Below, piece by piece: positions 1 through 8,616 of a DNA stretch of 64,000 bases. Every line of letters starts with the position of its first letter. The stretch's first letter is position 1. The stretch lies in NCBI GenBank assembly GCA_021324755.1, contig JAJPIL010000009.1:62001-126000 (forward strand). The letters run 5' to 3'. This DNA comes from Pseudomonadota bacterium. Lineage in GTDB: Bacteria; Desulfobacterota; Binatia; Binatales; Binataceae. The position numbers and the translations under genes are program-made. A model generated the notes under the pieces. The model searched no databases and was not told the origin of the DNA. It worked only from the letters and a program-made list of their open reading frames with translations.

Positions 1-225
1 GCGCAGCTCGAATTGGTGCAAATTTTGATAAGCTCTGACAAATGCCTCTTGAGCCAATTCGGTCGCGTCATCTGGATTGTGCGTGAGAGCCAAAGCTATC
101 CCTACCAGACGACGCTGATAACGACGTACCAACGTCTCGAACGCATCCCGATCGCCACTTTTGGCACGCTTGATAAGCTCCAGCTCGTCCGCGGATCTAC
201 GCTCCTTACTTGGGTTAGACGACAA
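1..225 (-). CDS. ECF-type RNA polymerase sigma factor, N-terminal part (cut by window edge)
   Basis: Reading the reverse strand from position 225 gives 75 codons with no stop up to the window edge. Residues after about 20 match sigma-70 region 2 of ECF sigma factors: an AFETLVRRYQRRL segment, then a DDATELAQEAFVRAYQNL segment, the usual core-RNA-polymerase-binding helix pair. The frame continues directly from the polA stop codon (241-243), so the two genes are probably co-transcribed, polA first. No ATG lies in frame; TTG at 223-225 is the first candidate start, and an AAGGAG lies a few codons inside, so the start is uncertain. Region 4 and any anti-sigma partner lie outside the window. Confidence 0.7.
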   Translation of the reverse strand, partial: MSSNPSKERRSADELELIKRAKSGDRDAFETLVRRYQRRLVGIALALTHNPDDATELAQEAFVRAYQNLHQFELR

Positions 226-240
226 CTTAAAAAGCCTGAT

Positions 241-2850
241 TCATTCTATCGCCAAGTTTTCCAGATCCGCCCAGTTGAGCCCCGATTTGAGGTCGACACG
301 TAGCGGTACCCGCAGCTCGGCTGCGCCCTCCATCGCTGTCTTGACCAATTCGGCTACTTGCATAATAGCCGGCTTGTTCGCCTCCACTTCCAGTAAAAGT
401 TCGTCGTGAACCTGCAATAGAAGGCGAGCTTGAACGTCGCTTTGTCGCAGCAAACCGTCAAAGCGAACCATAGCCAGCTTGATAATCTCTGCCGCGCTGC
501 CCTGAACAGGGGTATTGAGCGCAGCCCGTTCGGCTTGTGCGCGGCTTTCTGCCGCCTGAGAATTAAGCTCGGGCAGGTATCGGCGTCGCCCGAACATCGT
601 GGTGACAAAACCGTTTTTCCGCGCCGCAGCTAGAGTCTGCTCAAAATACTCTTTTACGCCGCGCAAGCGCTCAAAGTAACGGTTGATGTAATCCGCGGCA
701 ACTTTGTGCTCTACACCTAGCTCGCGCGCCAGGCGTTGCGGCCCCATCCCGTATAGAAGCCCGAAATTTATGACTTTGGCCAAGCGCCGGGTCTCGGGAC
801 CCACATCTTCGGGTCGGATGCCTAAAATCTCGCTTGCAGTGCGAGCGTGAATGTCTTGGCCGCTACGAAAAGCGTCAATTAGCGTCGTATCGCCGGACAG
901 ATGCGCCAGGACCCTGAGCTCTATTTGGGAGTAGTCTGCTGACAGCAGCGCAAATCCGGGCGTTGCCACAAACGCGCGCCTTATCGAAAGTCCTTCGGGG
1001 CCGCGAGCCGGAATGTTCTGCAAATTCGGGCCGCTCGAACTGAGCCTGCCGGTAGCGGTCACGGCCTGATGAAAGGTGGTATGCAGACGGCCGGTTTTCG
1101 GGTCGATCAATTGCGGGAGCGAGTCGACATAACTTGACTTGAGTTTTGCCAAAACGCGGTAGCGAAGAACTCGTTCAGGTAGAGGATGGTACTCGGCAAG
1201 CTTCGCTAGCGCCTCTGAGTCGGTGCTAAGACCAGTCTTAGTTCTTTTGATTCCCTTAGTTGGAAGCTTGAGCTCCTCGAACAGGACCTGGCGCAACTGA
1301 GTGGGTGAGTTCAAGTTAAAACTGCGGCCAGCCAGACGCTGACATTCTGCCTCGATCTCCTGCATTTCGCTGGCAAACTTGTCGGCGATATCGCGCAGGA
1401 CGTTGGTGTCCACCAAAACGCCTGTCTCCTCCATCTCGGCCAGAATGGAGGCAAGTGGTAACTCAACCGAATCAAAAAACGCTTTGACTCCGTCCTGCTC
1501 GAGCCGCTGTCCCAGCAAAGGCACCAGCGCCTCTACCATTTCAGGCTCGCTTCTCGCTCTGGGACGTTTGCCGTCGTCGCGAACATGCTCTTCGTAAAGG
1601 AGCTCAAGGGAGGGTTCCGGACGATCTGGGTTGATCAAAAAGCCCGCCAACATCGTATCAAAGCTGATTCCGCTGAGCTTAACTCCCAGGGTTTTGAGGC
1701 CGCGAATATGTGCTTTCGCGTCGTGACACGCTTTGGAAGGCTTTGGAGCTTCCAGCAACGGCGCAATTCGGTCGAGCGTGAGAGTTGTTACGATATACGC
1801 CGGATTATCCGCACCCTCGGCCTTGAGCTTGAGCGTCGGAGAACCGTTCCCGCGTTGGGAGAGATGGACAAAAAGTTGCGAACAGCCGGCTAGCCTCTCC
1901 CACGCACGGGCAAGCTCGGTCTCCGGCGTTGGCGTCTGGTCGTCTACCACCTTTGGCTCAGAATCGGGTAGCAACTCCCGCATCAGCGAATGAAATTCGA
2001 GCTCTTTGGCCAGCGAGCTAAGCGCCTTTCGGTCGATCTGGTCGAGGCCTTTGAACTCGAACTCTTTAAGTTCGACGTGCAAGGGCACTTCGGTGTCGAT
2101 TCGCACGAGCTTTTGCGCGAGCTCGAGAGAGCTACGGTTTTCGGCGATCGCGCAAGCTAGCTTCCTTTCGGTCTCTGAGCCACTTTCCTTAAGTTCGTCG
2201 AGATGCTTCAGAAGGTTGTTCAAACTGCCGAACCGTTTTACCAGCGCGATAGCTCTTTTTTCGCCGATCCCGGGAACTCCCTTTATGTTGTCGATCGCGT
2301 CGCCCGTAAGCGCCATCACATCGATCAGTTGACGGGGCTCGAGCCCGAATCGTTCGTGAACGTCGCGCAGAGTCGTGCGTTTGTCGCGCATCGTATCCCA
2401 GAGGCTGACGCGAGGACCTACGAGCTGTGCGAAGTCTTTGTCGCCGGTAATAATCACTACCTCGAAGCCCTCACGCGCGGCGCGCAGAGCAAGCGTCCCC
2501 AGGACGTCGTCGGCCTCGTAGCCATCGACTACGAGAAGTTTTATGCCCAACGCTTCAACTAGGCGGTGAATCAGCGGAAGCTGTAACAGTAAGTCAGAGG
2601 AAACCGCTGGACGGTTTGCCTTGTAGTCGGCAAATAGATCGTCGCGAAATGTTTTCTTGGGAGAGTCGAAAACGATTCCCAGATGGGTTGGCTTTGCCTG
2701 CTTGATCAGCTTGAGCAGCATCCGGGCAAAGCCATAAACTGCGTTGGTTGGAACACCCGCAGAGGTGCTCAGAGGCGGCAAGGCGTGGAAGGCGCGAAAA
2801 ACATAGCCCGAGCCGTCAACAAGGTAAAGCGTGGGCCGACTTTCGCCCAT
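241..2850 (-). CDS. polA: DNA polymerase I
   Basis: Family A DNA polymerase for Okazaki-fragment maturation and repair synthesis; 869 residues, slightly short of the E. coli enzyme. The N-terminal 5' nuclease (about 1-280) begins with VDGSGYVFRAFHALP. The polymerase domain fills the C-terminal half and carries motif A (SADYSQIELRVLAHL), the O-helix (KVINFGLLYG) and motif C (QVHDELLLEV). The middle 3'-5' exonuclease-like domain (about 300-470) appears inactive: the DxE motif is missing (LFVHLSQRGNGS stands where FDTET is expected) and the later Asp/Tyr positions are also lost, as in Taq and Bacillus enzymes. The start is the ATG at 2850, with no clear Shine-Dalgarno. The partial sigma-factor gene follows immediately. 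Confidence 0.97.
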   Translation of the reverse strand: MGESRPTLYLVDGSGYVFRAFHALPPLSTSAGVPTNAVYGFARMLLKLIKQAKPTHLGIVFDSPKKTFRDDLFADYKANRPAVSSDLLLQLPLIHRLVEALGIKLLVVDGYEADDVLGTLALRAAREGFEVVIITGDKDFAQLVGPRVSLWDTMRDKRTTLRDVHERFGLEPRQLIDVMALTGDAIDNIKGVPGIGEKRAIALVKRFGSLNNLLKHLDELKESGSETERKLACAIAENRSSLELAQKLVRIDTEVPLHVELKEFEFKGLDQIDRKALSSLAKELEFHSLMRELLPDSEPKVVDDQTPTPETELARAWERLAGCSQLFVHLSQRGNGSPTLKLKAEGADNPAYIVTTLTLDRIAPLLEAPKPSKACHDAKAHIRGLKTLGVKLSGISFDTMLAGFLINPDRPEPSLELLYEEHVRDDGKRPRARSEPEMVEALVPLLGQRLEQDGVKAFFDSVELPLASILAEMEETGVLVDTNVLRDIADKFASEMQEIEAECQRLAGRSFNLNSPTQLRQVLFEELKLPTKGIKRTKTGLSTDSEALAKLAEYHPLPERVLRYRVLAKLKSSYVDSLPQLIDPKTGRLHTTFHQAVTATGRLSSSGPNLQNIPARGPEGLSIRRAFVATPGFALLSADYSQIELRVLAHLSGDTTLIDAFRSGQDIHARTASEILGIRPEDVGPETRRLAKVINFGLLYGMGPQRLARELGVEHKVAADYINRYFERLRGVKEYFEQTLAAARKNGFVTTMFGRRRYLPELNSQAAESRAQAERAALNTPVQGSAAEIIKLAMVRFDGLLRQSDVQARLLLQVHDELLLEVEANKPAIMQVAELVKTAMEGAAELRVPLRVDLKSGLNWADLENLAIE

Positions 2851-3053
2851 GCAATTAGGTTAACAAAGCAAAGACGGGGCGTTCCAGGGTCTGCGATACC
2901 ATTTATAGACGCCGTCGAAACATCATAAGAACCCTGGAAGAAAACGCCACCGCTGGCTCGCCCATGAAAATCGAGCCGAGCTACGGAGACTTTCGCGCCC
3001 TTTCACGCCCCGTACACGCGCAAGAGGCAAGCCGCCCGAACGCCATAACGGCT

Positions 3054-3389
3054 CTACGGGCTCGCCTCTGCGCCAGACGACGCCCTTGACGAAGAGGACC
3101 GGTCACTCGACTTGCTGGAGCTGCCAGCGCTGGCCGAGCTCGACGAGAACTCTTTAACGCCGTGCTCCGAACTTTCGGACTTTGCTTCTTTGGACGATTC
3201 GGATTTGGCACCGTTACGCGCGTAGTCCGTTAGATACCATCCAGTTCCCTTCAACACAAAGGAAGTACGCGATATGAGACGCGTAACCGCACCGCCACAT
3301 TGTGGGCAGTTAGCCAGCGGTTCTTCGGTGATTCGCTGACTATACTCAAATGTCCCGCACTTGTTGCAAGCGTACTCGTAAATCGGCAT
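3054..3389 (-). CDS. FmdB-family zinc-ribbon protein with Ser-rich tail
   Basis: A 111-residue protein. The N-terminal 45 residues form a FmdB/CxxC_CxxC_SSSS zinc ribbon: [12 protein letters not shown] is followed by NCPQCG, giving two CxxC knuckles, then the typical hydrophobic [13 protein letters not shown] stretch. The rest (about 60-111) is low-complexity, rich in Ser, Ala, Lys and Glu, and probably disordered. Family members are called putative regulatory proteins after FmdB of methylotrophs, but their biochemical role is not established. It stands alone 200 bp upstream (in its own direction) of nothing related; polA lies beyond its end on the same strand. Start ATG at 3389. Confidence 0.85.
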   Translation of the reverse strand: MPIYEYACNKCGTFEYSQRITEEPLANCPQCGGAVTRLISRTSFVLKGTGWYLTDYARNGAKSESSKEAKSESSEHGVKEFSSSSASAGSSSKSSDRSSSSRASSGAEASP

Positions 3390-3909
3390 GGCAGTTCACC
3401 CGTCGCCCAATATAATCACTGGACTGACCGTCCTCAACCCGCAGTAATCGAAATTTACCGCTTTAGAAGATCTGACTTTGTGCCCTGTTGCAGGGTCTAA
3501 GCCCCACAACGGGCGCTCGAAAAGCCGTGCGGACAAACCGGCTGTGACGGCTAAAATAGTTCTCCTACGATCACGCGGGACAGCCGAAACATGAATGGGG
3601 CACGGAGAGCCACAGGCAGGTTTTAAAGCCTATTCGCTAAAACCGGGTCACTCCCGATATGGAGGCTTCGCAAACCGGCTCCGACGAACGTGTGCGTTGT
3701 TTACTGAGACGTCACGGTAGTCCAAGTGCAAGACCGTTCCACCATGCCCCAACCCGGGTCGAACCACTTCGCGACGCATGCCTGAAGCTTTCGCGACGGC
3801 GGGATTGCAGTATGCCGTTTTTGACCCAGCGCCTTCTGCCCATCAAGTTGCTGGAAGACCGCATCCTAATGGAGCATAAGCTGTTCTAAAAAGAACTACG
3901 CCTCGCGGC
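3390..3909. other. Gene-free interval, about 520 bp
   Basis: No convincing protein-coding signal on either strand: the open frame at 3659-3889 (+) has no recognisable domain and biased, Arg-rich composition. I looked for tRNA, tmRNA, SRP RNA and 6S-like folds by eye and found none that I can support. The interval separates the fmdB-like gene from the ferritin-like gene, both on the minus strand, so it probably holds the promoter of the fmdB-like gene. An untranslated RNA cannot be excluded. Confidence 0.4.
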
Positions 3910-4470
3910 TTAAGCCCTCATCAATTCAGCCTCGTCGGCGGCTAGACTGGCGTACACTTCCTTTTCGATTTCACGGAAACGATTGAGAATCTCATTCGCC
4001 CTTTCTTCGTTACCTTGGGCGCGAGCGATTTCGCGCATCTTCCGTTCCACCCAAGACAAGTGCCAGTGCTCGTCTTCGGTAACCGCCTTTAATACTTCTT
4101 TTGTCTCAGGATCGGTCTTAGGCAGCGCCATGTGCGCGCTGTAGCGCTGCTGTGCCCGCTCCTCTACCACGATTGTCAAGGCCAAGAGATCTAAGACGCT
4201 CTTTGGAACACCTAAGCGAGCGCCGAGGCGCCGCTGATAGCCGTCGGTTACGGTAACTGGTGCGCCTCCAAGATCGACGATCCTTTTTGTCCAAAGGTAG
4301 GCGTGGCGGACTTCGTCGGCTAAATGGCGTGACAGCTTGAGCTGAGAGTCGGCATCCTTAAGATGGCCAAGAAGATTAAAGAGCAGACGGGCTCCATGAA
4401 GCTCAGCGTCGCGATAAAAGCTGAAAATCAGTATCTGCTTATCCTTTTCCGAAAGACCGCTACCATTCAT
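3910..4470 (-). CDS. Ferritin-like diiron-fold protein
   Basis: About 186 residues and almost entirely helical, with Glu/His pairs spaced as in ferritin-like four-helix bundles: ELHGARLL on helix A, DEVRH on helix B, VVEERAQQRY on helix C, and DEHWHLSWV on helix D. These can supply the E...ExxH...E...ExxH ligands of a carboxylate-bridged diiron site. The substrate is unknown; relatives include rubrerythrin-like and tRNA-hydroxylase-like proteins. The ATG at 4470 is preferred over the one nine codons earlier because AGGAG sits 8 nt before it. It is monocistronic; dprA diverges on the other strand. Confidence 0.7.
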   Translation of the reverse strand: MNGSGLSEKDKQILIFSFYRDAELHGARLLFNLLGHLKDADSQLKLSRHLADEVRHAYLWTKRIVDLGGAPVTVTDGYQRRLGARLGVPKSVLDLLALTIVVEERAQQRYSAHMALPKTDPETKEVLKAVTEDEHWHLSWVERKMREIARAQGNEERANEILNRFREIEKEVYASLAADEAELMRA

Positions 4471-4802
4471 CCTGTGTCTCCTACCGGATACGTGCAAATT
4501 TCCTTAAAATTCGGGATTTCAGCGCAAGGCGCAATTATGGGCAACCAAATCTTTAGGTTGTTGATAATAACGAATATCCGGCGTCAGACCAACAGGTTAC
4601 GCGCCGGCTCTTTGCTCGTGTTCACGGGCACGGGCGAAGGTTTGTCTGACTGACCAGACCCCCTTGGGCCGGCCAAACCAGCTTGCTAGCATTCGAGTCA
4701 CCCTATACCCTGACGTATTGGCGATTGAAGACGCTACAAGTTTAGATGGTTTTGACGCCCGAGGATATCATACAATCGTTAGGGTTCGAGTAAATCGGGT
4801 GT
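4471..4802. other. Divergent intergenic region between ferritin-like gene and dprA
   Basis: About 330 bp with no supported gene. It lies between two divergently transcribed genes and so must hold both promoters. Some AT-rich stretches are visible (for example 4750-4790, before dprA), but I could not find a -35/-10 pair with good spacing, and I do not call a promoter. Confidence 0.4.
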
Positions 4803-5948
4803 ATGCAACGCGAGTCCGACGTATACTGGTTAGCCTTGCGCGCGGTCGATGGTGTTGGTCCTCGCACTGCGCGTCTTCTTCTGGAACACTACGGTTCTGC
4901 CGATGCCATCTTCGCTGCAAGCGAGGCCGAGCTCGTTCAGCTCGGTATCCCGCGTAAGACGGCGCTAAATATCTTGGGTTTTGACCGATTTGCGCCGCTC
5001 GAGCGGGAACTTTGCGAACTCGAGCGCATCGGCGCGCGGCTGGTCAGGTGGTCGGACGAAGACTACCCGCCAAACTTGCGCGAGATACCTGATCCGCCCC
5101 CGTTTTTTTACCTGCGCGGCAACGTGCAAAGTGTGTTGCGTGACTGCATAGCTGTAGTCGGAGCCCGGACTGCTAGTGATGCAGGTCTTAGGATGGCGCG
5201 CCGGCTCGGCAGGGAGCTTGCAGCCAAGGGGCTCACGGTGGTAAGTGGGTTGGCGCGCGGAATCGACGGCGAAGCCCATCAGGGCGCGCTCGAGGTGAGC
5301 GGTTCGACCGTGGCGGTGATGGCTTGCGGAATCGACGTCATCTATCCGCCGGAACATCGCAAGCTTGCTGAAGCGATCGTTAAGTCCGACGGAGCGTTGA
5401 TCGCCGAATTGCCGCTTGGGACGCCACCCATCGCGGAGAACTTCCCCGTGCGCAACAGAATTTTGTCCGGGCTCAGTCTCGGTGGCGTAGTGGTCGAGGC
5501 TTCTGAACGTAGCGGCTCCTTGATAACCGCAAGGCTCGCGCTCGAGCAAAATAGGCAGGTGTTTGCCGTGCCGGGCAGCCCCCTGACCGGTAAAACACGT
5601 GGCAGCAATCGCCTTCTAAAAGAAGGGGCGCGCTTAGTCGAGTGCGTCGAAGACGTACTGGAAGATTTAGCTCCGCAACTAACCCATGTTCGCGCTACAG
5701 GCTTTGCAACCGACCGCGCAAGCGCCTCAAATACTAAGGACGTTCGTTTCCAAGACGCCGGGCCGCAGACGGACGAAGTCAAGGCCGTACTGGCGTCCCT
5801 CAAAGAGGATGATAAGCTTCACATCGACTCGATCATTGAACAATGCGGTTTGCAGCCGTCGACCGTGCTTAGAATTTTGCTCGAGCTCGAACTCAGAGGC
5901 ATTGTCGCCCAACATCCTGGAAAGCTTTTCTCACTTGTCTCATCGTAG
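4803..5948 (+). CDS. dprA: DNA-processing protein DprA (Smf)
   Basis: A 381-residue RecA loader for incoming single-stranded DNA in natural transformation; many non-competent bacteria also keep it. Visible are an N-terminal SAM/HhH-like helical region (1-70), a central Rossmann-like DprA core with VGARTASDAG, VVSGLARGIDGEAH, GCGIDVIYPPEHR-type segments, FPVRNRILSGLS and EASERSGSLITA, and a C-terminal winged-helix domain (about 310-381). Length and all core motifs are standard. It is followed at 63 bp by topA and then trmFO in the same direction, a common order in Firmicutes and Deltaproteobacteria. Start ATG at 4803. Confidence 0.95.
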   Translation: MQRESDVYWLALRAVDGVGPRTARLLLEHYGSADAIFAASEAELVQLGIPRKTALNILGFDRFAPLERELCELERIGARLVRWSDEDYPPNLREIPDPPPFFYLRGNVQSVLRDCIAVVGARTASDAGLRMARRLGRELAAKGLTVVSGLARGIDGEAHQGALEVSGSTVAVMACGIDVIYPPEHRKLAEAIVKSDGALIAELPLGTPPIAENFPVRNRILSGLSLGGVVVEASERSGSLITARLALEQNRQVFAVPGSPLTGKTRGSNRLLKEGARLVECVEDVLEDLAPQLTHVRATGFATDRASASNTKDVRFQDAGPQTDEVKAVLASLKEDDKLHIDSIIEQCGLQPSTVLRILLELELRGIVAQHPGKLFSLVSS

Positions 5949-6011
5949 GTCGTGATCAAAGGCACAATCTTTGCTGGTGAAGCTCAAATATTGGAGGCCT
6001 AACGCTCGCTT

Positions 6012-8438
6012 GTGGCAAAAGACCTCATAATCGTAGAGTCCCCCACCAAAGCCAAGACGCTTAAGCGCTTTCTTGGGTCGAACTTTCAAGTGGCCGCTTC
6101 GGTGGGCCACGTTTTGGACCTTCCCAAAAATCGGCTCGGGGTAGACATCGAACATGACTTCAAGCCCGAGTATCACGTGATCCCTGGCAAAACGAAGGTT
6201 CTTGCGGAAATAAAAAAGGCTGCCTCTGGCAAGGAGCGCATATACCTAGCTACGGACCCGGACCGAGAGGGCGAAGCTATCGCCTTCCATATTGTCCAGA
6301 AGCTTAAGCTTCCTGAGGACAAGGTACGCCGTATCCTGCTTCACGAAATAACCGAATCGGCAGTTAAAGAAGCGGTAGCTCATCCAACCACGCTTAACGT
6401 GCATCTGTACGAGGCGCAGCAAGCGCGTCGCGTGCTCGACCGCCTGGTGGGTTACCAAATAAGCCCGCTGCTTTGGGAAAAGGTCAAGCGAGGTCTTAGC
6501 GCGGGCCGAGTTCAGTCGGTCGCGTTGCGTATCGTTGTCGAGCGTGAGCGCGAGCGCGAGGCGTTTCAGCCGCAAGAGTATTGGACGGTAGAGGCGGAGC
6601 TACAGGCAGACGAGCCGCCCGTGTTCAGAGCGCTGCTGTACAGCTATCGCGGGCAACGCATCGACAACAAAGAGAACAAGCTTACTCGCGAGCAGGCCGA
6701 GCAGATCGCCGCTGAATGTCGCAACGCCGTCTTTCGCGTCAAGAGCGTCGAGGCCAAGGAAGTACGCCGCAATCCGCCGCCTCCGTTCATAACCTCACGT
6801 CTTCAGCAGGAAGCCGCGCGCAAGCTGCGCCTTCCGCCGTCGCGCACGATGAAAATCGCGCAGCGCTTGTACGAGGGCGTCGAACTCGGCGATGAAGGCC
6901 CGGTGGGGCTGATTACTTACATGCGCACCGATTCGCCGAGAGTGTCCGAACAAGCACTTGCAAGCGTGCGCGAATTTATAGCCGAACGCTACGGAGCTGA
7001 GTACTTGCCTGAAAAGCCAAACGTTTACCGCGCGGCTAAATCAGCCCAGGAAGCGCATGAAGCGATTCGCCCCACTTCTGTTGCGCGCACCCCTGAGTCG
7101 GTGGCGCCCTATCTGGATCAGCACGAGCTTGCGCTCTACACGCTTATTTTTAACCGCTTTGTGGCAAGCCAGATGCGTCCGGCGGTGTACGATCGTACCA
7201 CGGTTGAAATAGAGGCCGGCGACGCGGTTTTTCGTGCAACCGGGCAGGTGCTCAAGTTCGACGGTTTTATGCGGGTTTATAGCGAAGAGCAGGAGGACGC
7301 CGAAGAAGCTGCGAGCGCTGCCGAGAACGGCGCCGCCGAACGAACCCCGGACTCGAGCGCCTCGTCCGAAGCTGACGGCGATGGCAGCCTTGTCCAACAA
7401 ACGGCTGCGCGTGACAAACAAGAGCGCCTGCCCGCGCTCGCTGAGGGACAAATCTTGATGCTATTGAGGCTTTTAACCGAGCAGCATTTCACCCAGCCTC
7501 CACCCAGGTTCACCCAAGCCACCCTAATCAAGGAGCTGGAGGAAAAAGGCATCGGGCGTCCCTCGACCTACGCCCAGATCATGGCAAGCATCCTCGACCG
7601 TTCCTACGTGGAGGAAGACGAACACAAGCGACTGCGGCCAACCACACTGGGGCGAATCGTCAACGATCTCCTCGTTAGCTCGTTTCCCGACATAATCGAA
7701 ACTTCGTTTACTGCGTCGCTCGAAGAGGAACTGGACCAGATCGAGGAAGGGCGCGAACACTGGATCGAAACGCTGCGCCGTTTTTACGGCCCGTTTGCCC
7801 AGCGGTTGGGCCAGGCGGAAAAACAGATGCCCGACATCAAACGCGAGGGGCTAAAGACCAACATCAAGTGCGAGCTCGACGGCGGCACGATGGTCATCAA
7901 ATTGGGCCGAAACGGCGAATTCTTGAGCTGCTCCAATTACCCGAAGTGTCGTAACACCAAGTCTTTTACGCGCGACGAACAGGGTCGAATCGTTGTGGTA
8001 GAAGAGCAAAAGGTTGAGCCCGCCTTGACCGACCAGCAATGCCCGAAGTGCGGTCGGCCGATGGTGTTGCGACGTTCCCGCTTCGGCGCGTTTCTGGGTT
8101 GCAGCCGCTACCCGGAGTGCGATGGAACGCGCCGGCTCGAACAAAACGCCCCCACGAGCAGCGTCGCGTGTCCGCAGTGTAATGAGGGGACAATCGTTGA
8201 GCGGCGCACCAGGCGAGGGAAAACCTTTTACGGATGCAGCCGTTATCCTGCGTGCGACTTTGCGGCCTGGGACAAGGTCGTTCGCCAAAGCTGTCCTCAG
8301 TGTGGAGCAACGTACCTGTTGGAGAAGCCCGAAAAGAACGGAGAGGTCACGCTGGTTTGTGGCCAAGCTGAATGCGGCTATAAGACGCAGGCTCCCGCGA
8401 CCGGAGACAATGTTACTCACACTCTGCCAGACGTATGA
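6012..8438 (+). CDS. topA: DNA topoisomerase I (type IA)
   Basis: An 808-residue enzyme that relaxes negative supercoils by transient single-strand cleavage. The TOPRIM domain starts at the N-terminus (LIIVESPTKAKTLKRFLG, then ATDPDREGEAIAFH with the metal-binding acidic residues). The active-site tyrosine lies in GLITYMRTDSPRVS. The C-terminal part has a series of zinc-ribbon modules with paired CxxC or CxxxxxC knuckles. An acidic, Ala/Ser-rich insert of about 50 residues (near 425-475) interrupts the body and looks like a flexible linker. The start is GTG at 6012, with GGAGG about 14 nt upstream. It lies between dprA and trmFO. Confidence 0.97.
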   Translation: MAKDLIIVESPTKAKTLKRFLGSNFQVAASVGHVLDLPKNRLGVDIEHDFKPEYHVIPGKTKVLAEIKKAASGKERIYLATDPDREGEAIAFHIVQKLKLPEDKVRRILLHEITESAVKEAVAHPTTLNVHLYEAQQARRVLDRLVGYQISPLLWEKVKRGLSAGRVQSVALRIVVEREREREAFQPQEYWTVEAELQADEPPVFRALLYSYRGQRIDNKENKLTREQAEQIAAECRNAVFRVKSVEAKEVRRNPPPPFITSRLQQEAARKLRLPPSRTMKIAQRLYEGVELGDEGPVGLITYMRTDSPRVSEQALASVREFIAERYGAEYLPEKPNVYRAAKSAQEAHEAIRPTSVARTPESVAPYLDQHELALYTLIFNRFVASQMRPAVYDRTTVEIEAGDAVFRATGQVLKFDGFMRVYSEEQEDAEEAASAAENGAAERTPDSSASSEADGDGSLVQQTAARDKQERLPALAEGQILMLLRLLTEQHFTQPPPRFTQATLIKELEEKGIGRPSTYAQIMASILDRSYVEEDEHKRLRPTTLGRIVNDLLVSSFPDIIETSFTASLEEELDQIEEGREHWIETLRRFYGPFAQRLGQAEKQMPDIKREGLKTNIKCELDGGTMVIKLGRNGEFLSCSNYPKCRNTKSFTRDEQGRIVVVEEQKVEPALTDQQCPKCGRPMVLRRSRFGAFLGCSRYPECDGTRRLEQNAPTSSVACPQCNEGTIVERRTRRGKTFYGCSRYPACDFAAWDKVVRQSCPQCGATYLLEKPEKNGEVTLVCGQAECGYKTQAPATGDNVTHTLPDV

Positions 8439-8616
8439 AATTAGCCATCCGTAAGGCACCAAACCAATTGTCTAAGCTTCCAAAAACCCCGCAACCGACC
8501 GAGCCGCGTTTTAGTTTGACCCTTTAGCTTTAAGCCTTCGATGCGCTATGCTAGAAGTAGTTGCTCGGTACGCTTTGAACTCTGAGGTCCCACCTCATTT
8601 CACCCGTTGAAAGTCG

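Noticed and set aside
4740..4800. Promoter TTGACG...TACAAT before dprA
   Set aside because: The hexamer-like strings are only 13 bp apart, too close for a sigma-70 promoter, so not called.
7041..7451. Minus-strand frames inside topA
   Set aside because: Shadows of the topA coding sequence with its strong codon bias; no domain and no ribosome-binding site.
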